64,000 nucleotides of DNA from Streptococcus respiraculi (GCF_003595525.1 NZ_CP022680.1:124001-188000); one strand, 5' to 3'; shown: positions 1-9,932, numbered from the stretch's first letter. Program-made: numbers and translations. The notes: generated by a model from the sequence alone, not told the origin.

Positions 1-292
1 TTCCGATAGCGGTATCGCTCTTGATAATACTATTTCCCTTGATATATGTAATCATGACCGATGCGAGAAGGCCAAAGGCAATCGCACCGATGAAAAAGTT
101 AATGCCTAAGATATAAGAAAGAGCAACGCCTGGTAAAACGGCATGAGAAATTGCATCTCCCATGAGTGACAAGCCCCGTAAGATAATAAAGCAACCAACA
201 GCTCCAGCGACAATACCAATGACAATGGCGGTCACCACAGCATTTTGCAGAAAGTGAAAGCTATGCAAGCCCTCGATAAATTCTTGAATCAT
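1..292 (-). CDS. psaC: Metal (Mn-type) ABC transporter permease, C-terminal part outside window
   Basis: This is the first ~97 residues of an integral membrane permease of the ABC-3 family (ZnuB/MntB/PsaC), which forms the membrane channel for Mn or Zn import. The ATG at 290-292 overlaps the ATPase stop codon in an ATGA arrangement, so the two are translationally coupled. The visible protein begins [12 protein letters not shown] and has hydrophobic segments such as [19 protein letters not shown], then [17 protein letters not shown], the conserved cytoplasmic loop of this family. The rest lies beyond base 1, where a substrate-binding lipoprotein gene would be expected next. The manganese assignment rests on context: divergence from pepO and a ScaR/PsaR-like operator upstream of the ATPase gene. 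A zinc permease of the adc type is the alternative. Confidence 0.87.
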   Translation of the reverse strand, partial: MIQEFIEGLHSFHFLQNAVVTAIVIGIVAGAVGCFIILRGLSLMGDAISHAVLPGVALSYILGINFFIGAIAFGLLASVMITYIKGNSIIKSDTAIG

Positions 293-1017
293 TTTGCTTC
301 ATCCTCCATTAGTATCACATGATTGCCATAGGCTACTTGGAGATTCTTCTTGGTGAAGGTAGTCTCTGTTTTTCCAAAGGCAATGAGTTTACGGTTTAGA
401 AGAAGCACGTGGTCAAAATAGTGTTTGACCTTGTCCAAATCATGGTGGACGATTAGAATGGTTTTTCCTTCTGCCTTGAGCTGTCTAAGCGTGGTCATTA
501 TGATTTCTTCGCTGACAGAATCAATTCCTACGAATGGTTCATCCAGAAAGATGTAATCTGCTTCCTGTACTAAGCAACGTGCGATGAGAACGCGTTGGAA
601 TTGCCCACCGGAAAGCTCGCTAATTTGACGGTCAGCGTACTCTTTCAAGCCAACTAAATCAAGAGCTGTTTCAACCTTTTTCCAGTGGCTCGTTTTTAGG
701 CGTTCAAAAAATGTAATTTTAGGATAAAGACCTAGTGATACACATTCTTTAACGGTAATTGGAAAGGTAAAGTCAATCGCAGCTTTTTGCTCAACGTAGG
801 CAATCTTTCCACGCTGCTTACGAATATCCTTGCCGTCTAGGATTGTTTTTCCGTCATGGTCAATAATATGGAGCATGGCCTTCAATAAAGTTGATTTCCC
901 CGCTCCATTTGGCCCTAAAATTCCTGTAATAGTCGGACCTTGGATCCGTAAATTGATTGCGTCCAGCGCTAATACCTGATGGTAGCGGACACTGAGTTGT
1001 TCTATTTCGATCATCAT
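289..1017 (-). CDS. psaB: Metal (Mn-type) ABC transporter ATP-binding protein
   Basis: This 242-residue ATPase energises uptake by the permease encoded immediately downstream. Walker A is GPNGAGKST (about 35-43), the ABC signature LSGGQ lies at about 135-139, and Walker B is DYIFLDEP (about 154-161), followed by the H-loop VHHD. Length and motifs fit the MntA/ScaC/PsaB family of manganese importers. It is the first gene of a reverse-strand operon. Two ATGs stand in tandem at the start; the GAGG at about five to eight bases upstream serves either. Transcription should start from a consensus promoter overlapped by a metal-responsive operator. The adjacent divergent pepO matches the arrangement of the psa/sca loci in streptococci. 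Zinc specificity cannot be excluded from sequence alone. Confidence 0.92.
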   Translation of the reverse strand: MMIEIEQLSVRYHQVLALDAINLRIQGPTITGILGPNGAGKSTLLKAMLHIIDHDGKTILDGKDIRKQRGKIAYVEQKAAIDFTFPITVKECVSLGLYPKITFFERLKTSHWKKVETALDLVGLKEYADRQISELSGGQFQRVLIARCLVQEADYIFLDEPFVGIDSVSEEIIMTTLRQLKAEGKTILIVHHDLDKVKHYFDHVLLLNRKLIAFGKTETTFTKKNLQVAYGNHVILMEDEAK

Positions 1018-1037
1018 TCATACCTCGTATATTTTTT

Positions 1038-1078
1038 AATATACCTTAATTTAAAAATTAAGTCAAGTTAATTTTTTT
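1038..1078 (-). promoter_or_regulatory. Promoter with ScaR/PsaR-like operator for the metal transporter operon
   Basis: Read on the reverse strand, TTGACT (1061-1066) and TATATT (1038-1043) are separated by exactly 17 bases. The -35 is embedded in an AT-rich imperfect dyad, AATTAACTTGACTTAATTTT (about 1054-1073). This resembles the binding sites of the DtxR-family Mn regulators ScaR, PsaR and SloR that I know from streptococci. Binding there would block the -35, consistent with repression when manganese is plentiful. Confidence 0.72.
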
Positions 1079-1239
1079 AAAAAATAACATTTTTTTCAAT
1101 TTCAAAAGGCAGAAAGTGAGGTATGTGAGCATTTTCTAATTTTTTAGTGCAAATCAGGGAAAATGTGAGGAAATATCTGCAATTTTTTTGGCTTTCTGCT
1201 ATCATATAGATAGAAAAAAGAAAAGAAAAGAGGTAGCAT

Positions 1240-3132
1240 ATGGTACGGTTACAAGATGATTTTTATGAAGCAATCAATGGTAGTTGGGCAGAAACAGCTG
1301 TTATTCCAAATGACAAGCCTGTAACAGGCGGTTTTATCGACTTGCATGATGAGATTGAGGACTTGATGCTGTCAACAACAGCCAAGTGGTTAAAAGGTGA
1401 AGAAGCTCCTGAAGACAGCGTGCTTCAAAATTTTATCAAATACCACCGCTTAGCAGCAGACCATGAAAAAAGAGAAGCAGATGGTATTGCGCCAGCTCTT
1501 TCTTTGATTGAAGAATATAAAAATCTTCAGTCTTTTGCAGATTTTGTGGAAAAAATGGCTGCATTTGAATTGGCCGGAAAACCAAATGGTCTGCCGTTTG
1601 GCATTGCGCCTGACTTTATGGATGCTAAGACCAATGTCCTTTGGGCAGGTGAGCCAAGCACTATCTTACCAGATACGACCTACTATGCAGAAGACCACCC
1701 ACAAAAAGCAGAGTTATTGGCTCTTTGGCGTCAGTCAGAGACAGATGTGCTTCGCAAATTTGACTTTTCAGATGAAGAAATTACGGATTTATTAGATAAA
1801 GTGGAAGAGTTGGATGCGCGTGTGGCAAACATCGTTCTGTCAAACGAAGAGCAATCGGAGTATGTCAAACTCTATCATCCGTATGCATTTGCGGATTTTG
1901 CAGCACTTGTTCCAACGCTTCCGTTAGACAGTTTCTTTATGCAGGTCATGGGTCAAGTCCCAGACAAGATTATTGTGGAAAATCCTCGTTTCTGGGAAGC
2001 TGCCAAGGATTTTTACTGCGAAGGGAATTGGGAGTATTTAAAAGCGAGCTTACTTGTCAATGCAGTTGGTTCGGTGACAGCTTACGTGACAGATGAAATC
2101 AGGGTCTTGTCAGGAGCTTATGGGCGGGCCTTATCAGGTACGCCAGAGGCACAAAATAAGGAAAAAGCAGCTTTTTACTTGGCTCAAGCTCCATTTGACC
2201 AAGCCTTGGGCTTATGGTATGCGGGTGAAAAATTCTCACCGGAAGCCAAAGCTGATGTGGAGCACAAAGTTGCTACCATGATTGAGGTTTATAAAGAGCG
2301 CTTGGCAGCAAATGATTGGTTAACAGAAGAAACCAAGCGACAAGCCATTGTCAAACTTGGGGTCATCAAACCCTATATCGGTTATCCTGAGAAATTGCCA
2401 GAGCGATATTATGACAAGGTTATTGATGAGAATCTTTCTCTCCTTGAAAATGCGCAGTTCTTGAAAGAGTTATCTATCAAGTATTCATGGAGCAAATGGA
2501 ATCAGCCTGTGGATGACAGCGAATGGGGTATGCCAGCCCACATGGTCAACGCCTACTACAGTCCACAGCAAAACAAAATCGTCTTTCCAGCAGCCATTTT
2601 ACAAGCGCCCTTCTATTCATTGGAGCAAACATCTTCTGAAAACTATGGGGGGATCGGCGCAGTAATTGCCCACGAAATTTCGCATGCTTTTGATACCAAT
2701 GGGGCTTCCTTTGATGAAAATGGTAGCTTGAAAAACTGGTGGACTGAGGAAGATTATGCAGCCTTCAAAGAAAAAACGCAAAAAGTCGTCGATCTTTTTG
2801 AAGGACAAGATTCTTATGGGGCTAAGGTCAATGGGAAATTGACGGTATCTGAAAACGTGGCAGACCTGGGCGGACTTGCCGCAGCACTCGAGGCTGCAAA
2901 ACGCGATGAGGATTTCTCAGCAGAAGAATTCTTCACCAACTGGGGGCGTATCTGGCGCATGAAGGCACGGACAGAGTATATGCAGTTGTTAGCAAGTGTT
3001 GATGTTCACGGACCTGCTAAACTGCGTGTCAATCTCCAAGTGCCAAACTTTGCAGAATTCTTTGAGACCTTTGAAGTAAGAGAAGAAGATGACATGTGGC
3101 GCAAACCAGAAGACCGCGTGGTGATTTGGTAA
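1240..3132 (+). CDS. pepO: M13-family neutral endopeptidase PepO
   Basis: This 630-residue zinc metallopeptidase has the usual length of streptococcal PepO. The catalytic zinc motif HEISH lies at residues 478-482 and the third zinc ligand is Glu538 in ENVADLGG. The substrate-positioning NAYYSP motif is present upstream of HEISH. No signal peptide or membrane segment is visible, as in other lactic-acid-bacterial PepO proteins, which act on oligopeptides. AAAGAGG precedes the ATG at a normal distance. It is a single gene, divergent from the manganese transporter operon, and ends in a strong hairpin. The same neighbourhood is known in several streptococci, where a metal-dependent peptidase sits beside the metal importer. 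Confidence 0.96.
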   Translation: MVRLQDDFYEAINGSWAETAVIPNDKPVTGGFIDLHDEIEDLMLSTTAKWLKGEEAPEDSVLQNFIKYHRLAADHEKREADGIAPALSLIEEYKNLQSFADFVEKMAAFELAGKPNGLPFGIAPDFMDAKTNVLWAGEPSTILPDTTYYAEDHPQKAELLALWRQSETDVLRKFDFSDEEITDLLDKVEELDARVANIVLSNEEQSEYVKLYHPYAFADFAALVPTLPLDSFFMQVMGQVPDKIIVENPRFWEAAKDFYCEGNWEYLKASLLVNAVGSVTAYVTDEIRVLSGAYGRALSGTPEAQNKEKAAFYLAQAPFDQALGLWYAGEKFSPEAKADVEHKVATMIEVYKERLAANDWLTEETKRQAIVKLGVIKPYIGYPEKLPERYYDKVIDENLSLLENAQFLKELSIKYSWSKWNQPVDDSEWGMPAHMVNAYYSPQQNKIVFPAAILQAPFYSLEQTSSENYGGIGAVIAHEISHAFDTNGASFDENGSLKNWWTEEDYAAFKEKTQKVVDLFEGQDSYGAKVNGKLTVSENVADLGGLAAALEAAKRDEDFSAEEFFTNWGRIWRMKARTEYMQLLASVDVHGPAKLRVNLQVPNFAEFFETFEVREEDDMWRKPEDRVVIW

Positions 3133-3141
3133 AAACATCTT

Positions 3142-3206
3142 CAAATAGTAAAACCGCATACAATCAGTGTCTTCTAGAACTTGATTGTATGCGGTTTTAC
3201 TATTTG
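3142..3206. terminator. Bidirectional terminator, 25-bp perfect stem
   Basis: Bases 3142-3166 and 3182-3206 are perfect reverse complements around a 15-base loop. The stem ends in a T-rich tract on the pepO side and lies between pepO and the convergent reverse-strand gene, whose stop codon is two bases away. It probably terminates both genes. Confidence 0.85.
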
Positions 3207-3207
3207 C

Positions 3208-3552
3208 CTAGCTTCGTTTTAGATAGAGATAATTTCCTAGAGCAAGTAAGCTCAATGCGAGACTGGCTAGGAAGTAGAAGAGTGGTGTTGGATGAATGGG
3301 TTCTGCTGAGATTGTGTTCCAAATTGGCTCCAAAATGAAAATCAGGCTGATAGCGATGAAGAAACGATAGCGGAGCTTGGTTTTCATTTTGCGGTTGACA
3401 ACCAGCGGAAAAGTAAAGAAATTAGCGAAAGGTGAGAAATGCAAGGTTGGCTGTATATGTGGAAAGATGAGCATGGTTAGGGCAATGGCTCCACATAACA
3501 AGGCGTTTAGCAGGCAGAAATGTTCCCAATAGTAAAATAGTTCCTTTTTCAT
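3208..3552 (-). CDS. Small multi-pass membrane protein of unknown function
   Basis: The product has 114 residues. Hydrophobic stretches around residues 14-30, 45-52, 64-78 and 90-108 suggest three or four membrane helices, with a basic loop VNRKMKTKLRYRF between them. The short N-terminus MKKELFYYWEH is likely cytoplasmic. I recognise no family. The gene is convergent with pepO and shares its terminator, and the 267 bases upstream also hold the leuS promoter on the other strand. A Shine-Dalgarno-like run (AAGGTATCACC) precedes the ATG but is weak. The membrane-protein-like composition makes a real gene more likely than a chance frame. Confidence 0.62.
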   Translation of the reverse strand: MKKELFYYWEHFCLLNALLCGAIALTMLIFPHIQPTLHFSPFANFFTFPLVVNRKMKTKLRYRFFIAISLIFILEPIWNTISAEPIHPTPLFYFLASLALSLLALGNYLYLKRS

Positions 3553-3777
3553 GGTGATACCTTCATTTTTTTCTTATAGAAATCATTTTTCATGGATAAA
3601 ATTGTAAAAAACAGTCCGCTGGCTCGCTATTAGGGAAATGGGATCTGGTTAGAAAATGACAGAAAGATGTCCAATCAGCAAACAAACCTTTTTTCTTTAG
3701 TATATCGCTTTCAATATGAGAAATCAAGAAAATCCTGAATTTTCTATCTCGTCTTCTATCGCAAATGCCCTACAAAA

Positions 3778-3786
3778 TGGTATAAT
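3778..3786 (+). promoter_or_regulatory. Extended -10 promoter of leuS
   Basis: TGGTATAAT gives a perfect -10 (3781-3786) with the TGn extension. No convincing -35 lies 17 bases upstream. The leader to the ATG at 3820 is short, leaving no room for a T-box, and no T-box core sequence is present. Confidence 0.6.
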
Positions 3787-3819
3787 GGGAATATCATACA
3801 AAATTGGAGAGAAATAGCT

Positions 3820-6321
3820 ATGAGTTTTTACAATCATGGAGCGATTGAGCCTAAGTGGCAAAAATACTGGGCAGAACATCACACCTTTAAGACAGGTACA
3901 GATAAAGAAAAACCAAATTTCTATGCCCTTGATATGTTTCCATATCCAAGTGGAGCTGGTCTTCACGTTGGCCACCCAGAAGGTTATACAGCCACAGACA
4001 TTTTAAGCCGCTATAAGCGTGCCCAAGGCTACAATGTCCTTCACCCAATGGGCTGGGATGCTTTTGGTTTACCTGCTGAGCAATATGCTATGGATACAGG
4101 AAATGACCCAGCAGAATTTACAGCGCAAAATATTGCTAATTTCAAACGCCAAATCAATGCGCTAGGGTTTTCCTACGATTGGGACCGAGAAGTCAATACA
4201 ACGGATCCAGGTTACTACAAGTGGACCCAGTGGATTTTCACGAAATTGTACGAAAAAGGTTTGGCTTACGAGGCTGAAGTACCGGTTAACTGGGTTGAAG
4301 AGTTGGGAACAGCTATTGCCAATGAAGAAGTCTTGCCTGATGGAACTTCTGAGCGTGGAGGATATCCTGTTGTTCGAAAACCCATGCGTCAATGGATGCT
4401 AAAAATTACAGCCTATGCAGAGCGTCTTTTGACCGACTTGGAAGATTTGGACTGGCCAGAGTCTATCAAGGATATGCAACGCAACTGGATTGGAAAATCA
4501 ACAGGAGCAAATGTCACCTTTACTATTAAAGGTACGGATCAGACTTTCACTGTCTTTACCACTCGACCAGATACTCTTTTCGGGGCAACCTTTGCGGTTC
4601 TTGCACCTGAGCATGAACTGGTAGACTTGATTACGACAGCTGAACAGGCTCAAGTCGTTGCAGACTACAAGCACCAAGCCAGTCTCAAATCAGACCTTGC
4701 TCGGACGGATCTTGCCAAGGAAAAAACAGGTGTCTGGACAGGTGCCTATGCAATCAATCCAGTCAATGGTCAAGAAATTCCAATCTGGATTGCGGACTAT
4801 GTGCTAGCCAGCTATGGGACAGGTGCGGTGATGGCAGTACCTGCGCATGATAGTCGTGACTGGGAATTTGCCAAAACCTTTGACTTGCCAATTGTAGCAG
4901 TCATCGAAGGTGGTGATGTCACAGAAGCTGCCTATACAGAAGACGGTTTACACATCAATTCTGATTTTCTGAATGGATTGAATAAGGCAGACGCGATTGA
5001 AAAAATTATTTCTTGGTTAGAAGAAGCAGGTGTTGGTGAGGAAAAGGTGACCTATCGCTTGCGTGACTGGCTCTTTAGTCGTCAGCGTTACTGGGGAGAG
5101 CCGATTCCGATTATTCATTGGGAAGATGGAACGTCAACAGCTGTTCCAGAAAGTGACTTGCCACTTGTCTTGCCAAAAACAAGCGACATTAAGCCGTCTG
5201 GTACAGGAGAAAGTCCACTTGCTAATTTGACAGATTGGCTTGAAGTGATACGTGAAGATGGTGTCAAAGGCCGCCGTGAGACTAATACCATGCCACAATG
5301 GGCAGGTTCAAGCTGGTATTACCTCCGCTACATTGATCCGCACAATACAGAAAAACTGGCAGATGAAGACTTGCTGAAGGCTTGGTTGCCAGTAGATATC
5401 TATATTGGTGGTGCAGAGCATGCGGTACTTCACCTCCTCTACGCACGTTTCTGGCACAAATTCCTCTATGATCTTGGTGTCGTACCAACCAAGGAGCCGT
5501 TCCAAAAGCTTTTTAACCAAGGGATGATTTTAGGAACAAGCTACCGAGATGGTCGTGGAGCTCTTGTGGCAACTGATAAGGTGGAAAAACGAGATGGTTC
5601 CTTCTTTAACATTGAAACAGGAGAAGAATTAGAACAAGCCCCTGCCAAGATGTCTAAATCCCTCAAAAACGTTGTCAATCCAGATGACGTGGTGGCACAA
5701 TATGGTGCCGATACCCTTCGTGTCTATGAAATGTTTATGGGACCGCTTGACGCTTCGATTGCTTGGAGTGAAGAAGGCTTAGAAGGCAGTCGGAAATTCC
5801 TCGACCGTGTCTACCGCTTGATAACTTCCAAAGATATTGTAGCAGAAAATAATGGCAACTTGGACAAGGTTTACCATGAAACGGTGAAAGCTGTAACAGA
5901 GCAGATTGAGACCCTCAAGTTCAATACGGCGATTGCCCAACTCATGATTTTTGTCAATAGTGCCAACAAAGAAGAGGCACTCTATGCTGACTATGCAAAA
6001 GGTTTTGTTCAATTAATCGCTCCATTTGCACCGCATTTGGCAGAAGAACTGTGGCAAATCGTAACTGGTTCAAGTGAGGGAATTTCCTATGTTCCATGGC
6101 CAGTTTATGACGAGGCCTTCCTAGTGGAAGATGAGATTGAAATCGTTGTCCAAATCAAAGGTAAGGTTCGTGCCAAATTAGTTGTTGCCAAAGACCTCTC
6201 TCGTGAGGAATTGGAAGCTGCAGCTCTTGCGGATGAAAAAATCCAAGCAGAAATTGCGGGCAAAGACATCGTAAAAGTCATTGCTGTACCAAATAAACTA
6301 GTCAATATCGTTGTGAAATAA
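3820..6321 (+). CDS. leuS: Leucyl-tRNA synthetase
   Basis: This 833-residue class I aminoacyl-tRNA synthetase charges tRNA-Leu in the cytoplasm. The HIGH-type motif appears as HVGHPEG near residue 50. The CP1 editing domain is present, with [12 protein letters not shown] around residues 246-257 and the [12 protein letters not shown] editing-site sequence. The signature KMSKSLKN lies near residue 611. The C-terminal anticodon-binding and LeuRS-specific domains are intact, and the length matches the family. AGAGAAATAGCT precedes the ATG. It appears monocistronic, with an extended -10 promoter upstream and a hairpin terminator just after the stop. The reverse-strand frames inside it are shadows. 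Confidence 0.98.
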   Translation: MSFYNHGAIEPKWQKYWAEHHTFKTGTDKEKPNFYALDMFPYPSGAGLHVGHPEGYTATDILSRYKRAQGYNVLHPMGWDAFGLPAEQYAMDTGNDPAEFTAQNIANFKRQINALGFSYDWDREVNTTDPGYYKWTQWIFTKLYEKGLAYEAEVPVNWVEELGTAIANEEVLPDGTSERGGYPVVRKPMRQWMLKITAYAERLLTDLEDLDWPESIKDMQRNWIGKSTGANVTFTIKGTDQTFTVFTTRPDTLFGATFAVLAPEHELVDLITTAEQAQVVADYKHQASLKSDLARTDLAKEKTGVWTGAYAINPVNGQEIPIWIADYVLASYGTGAVMAVPAHDSRDWEFAKTFDLPIVAVIEGGDVTEAAYTEDGLHINSDFLNGLNKADAIEKIISWLEEAGVGEEKVTYRLRDWLFSRQRYWGEPIPIIHWEDGTSTAVPESDLPLVLPKTSDIKPSGTGESPLANLTDWLEVIREDGVKGRRETNTMPQWAGSSWYYLRYIDPHNTEKLADEDLLKAWLPVDIYIGGAEHAVLHLLYARFWHKFLYDLGVVPTKEPFQKLFNQGMILGTSYRDGRGALVATDKVEKRDGSFFNIETGEELEQAPAKMSKSLKNVVNPDDVVAQYGADTLRVYEMFMGPLDASIAWSEEGLEGSRKFLDRVYRLITSKDIVAENNGNLDKVYHETVKAVTEQIETLKFNTAIAQLMIFVNSANKEEALYADYAKGFVQLIAPFAPHLAEELWQIVTGSSEGISYVPWPVYDEAFLVEDEIEIVVQIKGKVRAKLVVAKDLSREELEAAALADEKIQAEIAGKDIVKVIAVPNKLVNIVVK

Positions 6322-6339
6322 TGAAAAGACTATAACCGT

Positions 6340-6378
6340 AAAAACTAGCTTCTCGTGCTATCACAGAAGCTGGTTTTT
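6340..6378 (+). terminator. Rho-independent terminator of leuS
   Basis: A 14-base arm ending ACTAGCTTCT pairs with AGAAGCTGGTTTTT across an 11-base loop and runs into a T-rich tract. It lies 18 bases after the leuS stop. Confidence 0.85.
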
Positions 6379-6419
6379 GTTTGGCTTGAACAGGCAGTCA
6401 ATTAGAAGAGAGGATGCGC

Positions 6420-6489
6420 TATCATAAAATTCCCTAATCACGGTGATAGAAAATATGTATTAGTCAAGACAGAAATCGCATGGTATGAT
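6420..6489 (+). promoter_or_regulatory. Promoter and possible LysR-type box for the sulfur amino-acid operon
   Basis: A -10 TATGAT with TGn extension (6481-6489) has a TAGTCA -35 17 bases upstream. Just before it, TATCA and TGATA (6420-6448) form a dyad of the general shape used by LysR-type regulators such as CmbR/CysR of streptococcal cysteine genes. The regulator assignment is inference from the downstream genes. Confidence 0.42.
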
Positions 6490-6516
6490 AAGCAATACCA
6501 AAGGAAGGAGGGTGTA

Positions 6517-7656
6517 ATGGAATATAGTACAAAAGCGATTCATGGTCAAGTTGATGATACAGGAAAAGGTGCAGTGACCTATCCAGTTTATCTTTCCTCT
6601 ACCTTCCTGCAAGAAGATGTTGAACGATTTGGGGAATTTGTCTATAGCAGAAGTGCTAACCCAACACGTGCTGTCGTAGAGAAACAGGTAGCTGACTTGG
6701 AGGGAGCGAAGTATGCACTAGCGACTTCTACCGGCATGGCTGCAACAGCGATTGCCTTTGAGTTGCTAAATAGCGGAGATAGCATTCTTCTATCTGACAA
6801 TGTCTATGGTGGAACTTGGCAGTTTGTCAATGAATTATTTGAAAGCCGCAATCTTTCCTATGAATTAGTTGCGGATTTTAACCAATATGATTTTTCACAA
6901 GTGTCTGCGAATGTCAAAGCCATTTTTCTTGAAACACCGACCAATCCCCTTCTTCATGTGACGGATTTGAAACAGGTGATTCAACGAGCCAAGGCACAAG
7001 GCTTACTCGTGATTGTGGATAATACATTTATGACCTCTTACCTGCAACGACCGCTTGACTTTGGAGCAGATATTGTCGTCTACTCAGCGACCAAGTATTA
7101 TGCAGGTCATTCAGATATTTTGGCGGGCTTGGTGGTCACCAATCGAGAGGATCTCTATCCGCGATTGAAAGTTGCCCACAAGCTATTAGGTGCTATTCTC
7201 AGCCCTTTTGATGCCTTCTTATTATCAAGAGGAATAAAGACCTTGCCCCTACGCTTAGATAAACACCAAGAAAATGCCCAGTTAGTAGCAGAATACCTTG
7301 AGCAACAGGAGGGGGTTCAGGTATTTTACACAGGACTTCCAAATCATCCGGGTCATGCTATTCAAGAAGAACAGGCAAGTGGTCATGGTGGAGTTCTATC
7401 GTTCCTATTGGATGAGGAAGTGTATGAGTTGGATATTTTTGTTCAGTCGTTGACCTTCTTTGGTTTTGCGGTTAGCTTGGGTGGTGTCGAATCGTTGATT
7501 TGTCGTCCAGCAACCATGACCCATGAATCCTATAGTGTAGCCTTACAAGAAAGCATTGGGATTCGGACCAATCTCTTGCGCTTAGCGGTTGGAATTGAAG
7601 CGAGTAAGGATTTGATTGATGATATAAAACAAGCCTTTGAAAAGGCTAAAAGATAA
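6517..7656 (+). CDS. metC: Trans-sulfuration PLP enzyme (cystathionine beta-lyase / gamma-synthase family)
   Basis: The 379-residue enzyme belongs to the Cys/Met-metabolism PLP family. It has the phosphate-binding TSTGMAATA segment, the PLP-contact Asp in VDNTFMTSYLQ, and the Schiff-base lysine in YSATKYYAGHSD (about Lys193). The C-terminal SLGGVESL, Arg (RPATMTH) and GIRTNLLRLAVGIE signatures are intact. Such enzymes cleave cystathionine to homocysteine or interconvert cysteine and homocysteine; sequence alone does not separate beta-lyase, gamma-lyase and gamma-synthase. GGAAGGAGGGTG precedes the ATG. Twelve bases after the stop begins an amino-acid ABC importer, so the operon probably couples uptake of a sulfur amino acid such as cystine or cystathionine with its conversion. 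Confidence 0.9.
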   Translation: MEYSTKAIHGQVDDTGKGAVTYPVYLSSTFLQEDVERFGEFVYSRSANPTRAVVEKQVADLEGAKYALATSTGMAATAIAFELLNSGDSILLSDNVYGGTWQFVNELFESRNLSYELVADFNQYDFSQVSANVKAIFLETPTNPLLHVTDLKQVIQRAKAQGLLVIVDNTFMTSYLQRPLDFGADIVVYSATKYYAGHSDILAGLVVTNREDLYPRLKVAHKLLGAILSPFDAFLLSRGIKTLPLRLDKHQENAQLVAEYLEQQEGVQVFYTGLPNHPGHAIQEEQASGHGGVLSFLLDEEVYELDIFVQSLTFFGFAVSLGGVESLICRPATMTHESYSVALQESIGIRTNLLRLAVGIEASKDLIDDIKQAFEKAKR

Positions 7657-7668
7657 AGGAGAAGAAAG

Positions 7669-8475
7669 ATGAAAAAAGTCGTTGTATGGATTGCAAGTAT
7701 TGTCGCTAGTGTCGTATTGGTAGCGTGTGGCACTACGCCTCAAAAACAGGCAGCTGCAAACAGTAGTTTGTTGGAACAAATTAAGGAAAGAGGTGTTCTG
7801 AAAGTTGGAACAGAAGGCACCTATTCTCCCTATACCTATCATGATAAAAGTGGTAAATTAGTCGGTTACGATGTTGAAGTTGCGGAAAAAGTTGCAGAAA
7901 AACTCGGTGTAAAAGCTGAATTTGTGGAAACAGAATGGGATTCGATTATTGCAGGACTAGATGCGGGGCGCTTTGACATTATTGCCAATCAAGTCGGAAT
8001 CACAGATGAACGGAAGGAGAAATACGATTTTTCGACTCCTTATACCTACATCTATGGGGCATTGATTACCTCTAAGGACAATACCGACATTCAGGCATTT
8101 GGTGATGTAAAAGGGAAAAAATCTGCTAATAGTTTGACTAGTAACTGGGCAAAAGTGGCACAAAGCAACGGTGCTGAAATTGTTGGTGTAGACGGTTTCC
8201 AACAAGCAGTTGAATTGTTGGTATCAAAACGTGTTGATTTGACCATAAATGACAACGTTGCTTACTTGGATTATGTGAAACAACATCCAGATGCACCGAT
8301 TAAGGTAGCTGCTCTCTCAGAGGAGGCTCAAAAAACAGCCATTCCAGTTGTAAAAGGAAATGATGATTTAGTGAAAGCCATTGACCAAGCCTTAAAAGAA
8401 TTGGCAGAAGAAGGTGTTTTGACGGAACTCGCCAAAAAATACTTTGGTGAAGATGTTTCACAAGCAAGTAAATAG
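7669..8475 (+). CDS. Amino-acid ABC transporter substrate-binding lipoprotein (cystine-type)
   Basis: This 268-residue family-3 solute-binding protein carries a lipoprotein signal: the basic start MKKVV, a hydrophobic core, and the lipobox LVAC with Cys20. The mature domain begins LLEQIKERGVLKVGTEGTYSPYTYHD, and GYDVEVAEKVAEKLGV and DAGRFDIIANQVGITDERKEKYDFSTPY follow, which are typical of polar amino-acid and cystine binders (TcyA/TcyJ/FliY type). It is tethered outside the membrane and hands substrate to the permease encoded nine bases downstream. Its place behind a trans-sulfuration enzyme favours a sulfur-containing ligand, but the ligand is inference. AAAGGAGAAGAAAG precedes the ATG. Confidence 0.9.
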   Translation: MKKVVVWIASIVASVVLVACGTTPQKQAAANSSLLEQIKERGVLKVGTEGTYSPYTYHDKSGKLVGYDVEVAEKVAEKLGVKAEFVETEWDSIIAGLDAGRFDIIANQVGITDERKEKYDFSTPYTYIYGALITSKDNTDIQAFGDVKGKKSANSLTSNWAKVAQSNGAEIVGVDGFQQAVELLVSKRVDLTINDNVAYLDYVKQHPDAPIKVAALSEEAQKTAIPVVKGNDDLVKAIDQALKELAEEGVLTELAKKYFGEDVSQASK

Positions 8476-8484
8476 AGGATAGGT

Positions 8485-9144
8485 ATGACAGATAGATTAT
8501 GGCAAATTTTAATCGATTCATTTAGCCAGATACTTATACCAGGATTGTTAGTGACGATTCCACTAACAATCCTCTCTTTCGTCTTTGGCTTAGTGATTGC
8601 AGTCTTGACAGCTCTGGTGCAAATTGCGCACATTCCAGTTTTAAAGAGTGTGGCTCGTTTTTATATTTGGTTAATCCGTGGAACTCCCCTTTTGGTCCAG
8701 TTGTATGTTATTTTTTACGGTTTACCGAGCCTAGGTCTTGTCCTAGATGCCTTTCCCTCAGCTGTTTTCGTTTTCTCGGTCAATACAGGAGCCTATGCGG
8801 CTGAAACCATTCGAGCTTCGATTGAGTCTGTTCCTAAAGGACAATTGGAAGCAGGGTACTGTGTGGGGATGACATTTTCGCAGACCATGCGTAGGATTGT
8901 ATTGCCACAGGCCTTTCGAGTGGCCTTTCCACCCTTGTCCAATTCCTTGATTAGTCTGGTAAAAGATACTTCCTTAGCGGCCAATATCACCGTCTTAGAG
9001 ATGTTTATGGCGACCCAACAAATTGCAGCAAGGACCTATGAACCATTTGCGCTGTATTGTGAAGTAGGCTTGATTTACCTCTTGTTTTCAACGGTATTGA
9101 CTAAACTACAAGCTTATGGTGAAAAGAAATTAAAAGTTTACTAA
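8485..9144 (+). CDS. Amino-acid ABC transporter permease (cystine-type)
   Basis: This 219-residue His/Glu/Gln/cystine-type permease has about five membrane helices. It shows the conserved family segments [41 protein letters not shown] (the EAA loop that docks on the ATPase) and [27 protein letters not shown]. The length is normal. It lies between the binding protein and the ATPase with short gaps of nine and thirteen bases and belongs to the same transcript as the upstream trans-sulfuration gene. It probably works as a homodimer with the ATPase. Substrate identity depends on the binding protein and is not proven. Confidence 0.93.
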   Translation: MTDRLWQILIDSFSQILIPGLLVTIPLTILSFVFGLVIAVLTALVQIAHIPVLKSVARFYIWLIRGTPLLVQLYVIFYGLPSLGLVLDAFPSAVFVFSVNTGAYAAETIRASIESVPKGQLEAGYCVGMTFSQTMRRIVLPQAFRVAFPPLSNSLISLVKDTSLAANITVLEMFMATQQIAARTYEPFALYCEVGLIYLLFSTVLTKLQAYGEKKLKVY

Positions 9145-9157
9145 GGGAAGGGGCACT

Positions 9158-9892
9158 ATGATAGAAGTACAGAAAATTAGTATGTCCTTTGGCTCTACCA
9201 AGGTCTTACAAGAGGTGGATTTGCAGGTAGAGCAAGGAACGGTAACGGTTATTTTAGGCCCATCAGGTTCTGGAAAGACAACCTTGTTGCGCTGTATGAA
9301 TTTTTTGGAGCGAGCAGATAGTGGTCAACTTATTTTTGGAGAAGAAACCCACGATTTGTCGCATATTAAGCAGAAGGAAATAGCAGCCATTCGCAAACAA
9401 ACTGGTTTTGTTTTTCAAAATTATAATCTCTTTGCCAATAAGACGGCTTTGGAAAATGTGACAGAAGGCTTGATTATTGCACATGGATATAAGAAGGACG
9501 AGGCGGAGAAGATTGGGAAGAAGGCACTGGATAAGGTGGGGCTTGCAGACAAGTATAGCTCTTACCCAAGTGAATTATCAGGAGGTCAGCAGCAACGGGT
9601 AGGAATTGCGCGTGCTGTAGCGACTAATCCAGCAGTGATCTACTTTGATGAGCCGACTTCTGCCCTTGATCCAGAGCTGATTGGGGGTATCTTAGACGTC
9701 ATGGTTGAGCTAGCCAAAGAAGGTATGACCATGGTTGTCGTAACCCATGAGATGAGCTTTGCTCGAGAAGTGGCTGATAGAGTTGTTTTTATGGAAAATG
9801 GTCAGATTATCGAACAAGGAAGTCCTGAAGACATATTTGATTCTCCTAAGGAAGAACGGACCAAACAATTTTTATCTCGGATTAGTCAATAA
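9158..9892 (+). CDS. Amino-acid ABC transporter ATP-binding protein (cystine-type)
   Basis: The 244-residue ATPase of a polar amino-acid importer has Walker [10 protein letters not shown] (about 32-40), a Q-loop in [20 protein letters not shown], the signature LSGGQQQR, Walker [16 protein letters not shown] and the H-loop VTHEM. FARE after the H-loop and the C-terminal [15 protein letters not shown] are typical of the GlnQ/TcyC/TcyN subgroup. It completes the four-gene operon starting at 6517. No clear hairpin follows; the promoter of tadA starts 12 bases after its stop, so some read-through into tadA is possible. Confidence 0.94.
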   Translation: MIEVQKISMSFGSTKVLQEVDLQVEQGTVTVILGPSGSGKTTLLRCMNFLERADSGQLIFGEETHDLSHIKQKEIAAIRKQTGFVFQNYNLFANKTALENVTEGLIIAHGYKKDEAEKIGKKALDKVGLADKYSSYPSELSGGQQQRVGIARAVATNPAVIYFDEPTSALDPELIGGILDVMVELAKEGMTMVVVTHEMSFAREVADRVVFMENGQIIEQGSPEDIFDSPKEERTKQFLSRISQ

Positions 9893-9903
9893 TTCGTCTC
9901 TAG

Positions 9904-9932
9904 TTGGAGCTTCCTTGTCTTTTTGGTATAAT
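9904..9932 (+). promoter_or_regulatory. Promoter of tadA, predicts leaderless transcript
   Basis: TTGGAG (9904-9909) and a perfect TATAAT (9927-9932) are 17 bases apart. A start site six or seven bases beyond the -10 falls on the A of the ATG at 9939, leaving no room for a 5' leader or ribosome-binding site. Confidence 0.7.

Noticed and set aside
3553..3819. T-box riboswitch upstream of leuS
   Set aside because: No T-box core sequence is visible and the predicted leader from the -10 to the ATG is only about 25 bases.
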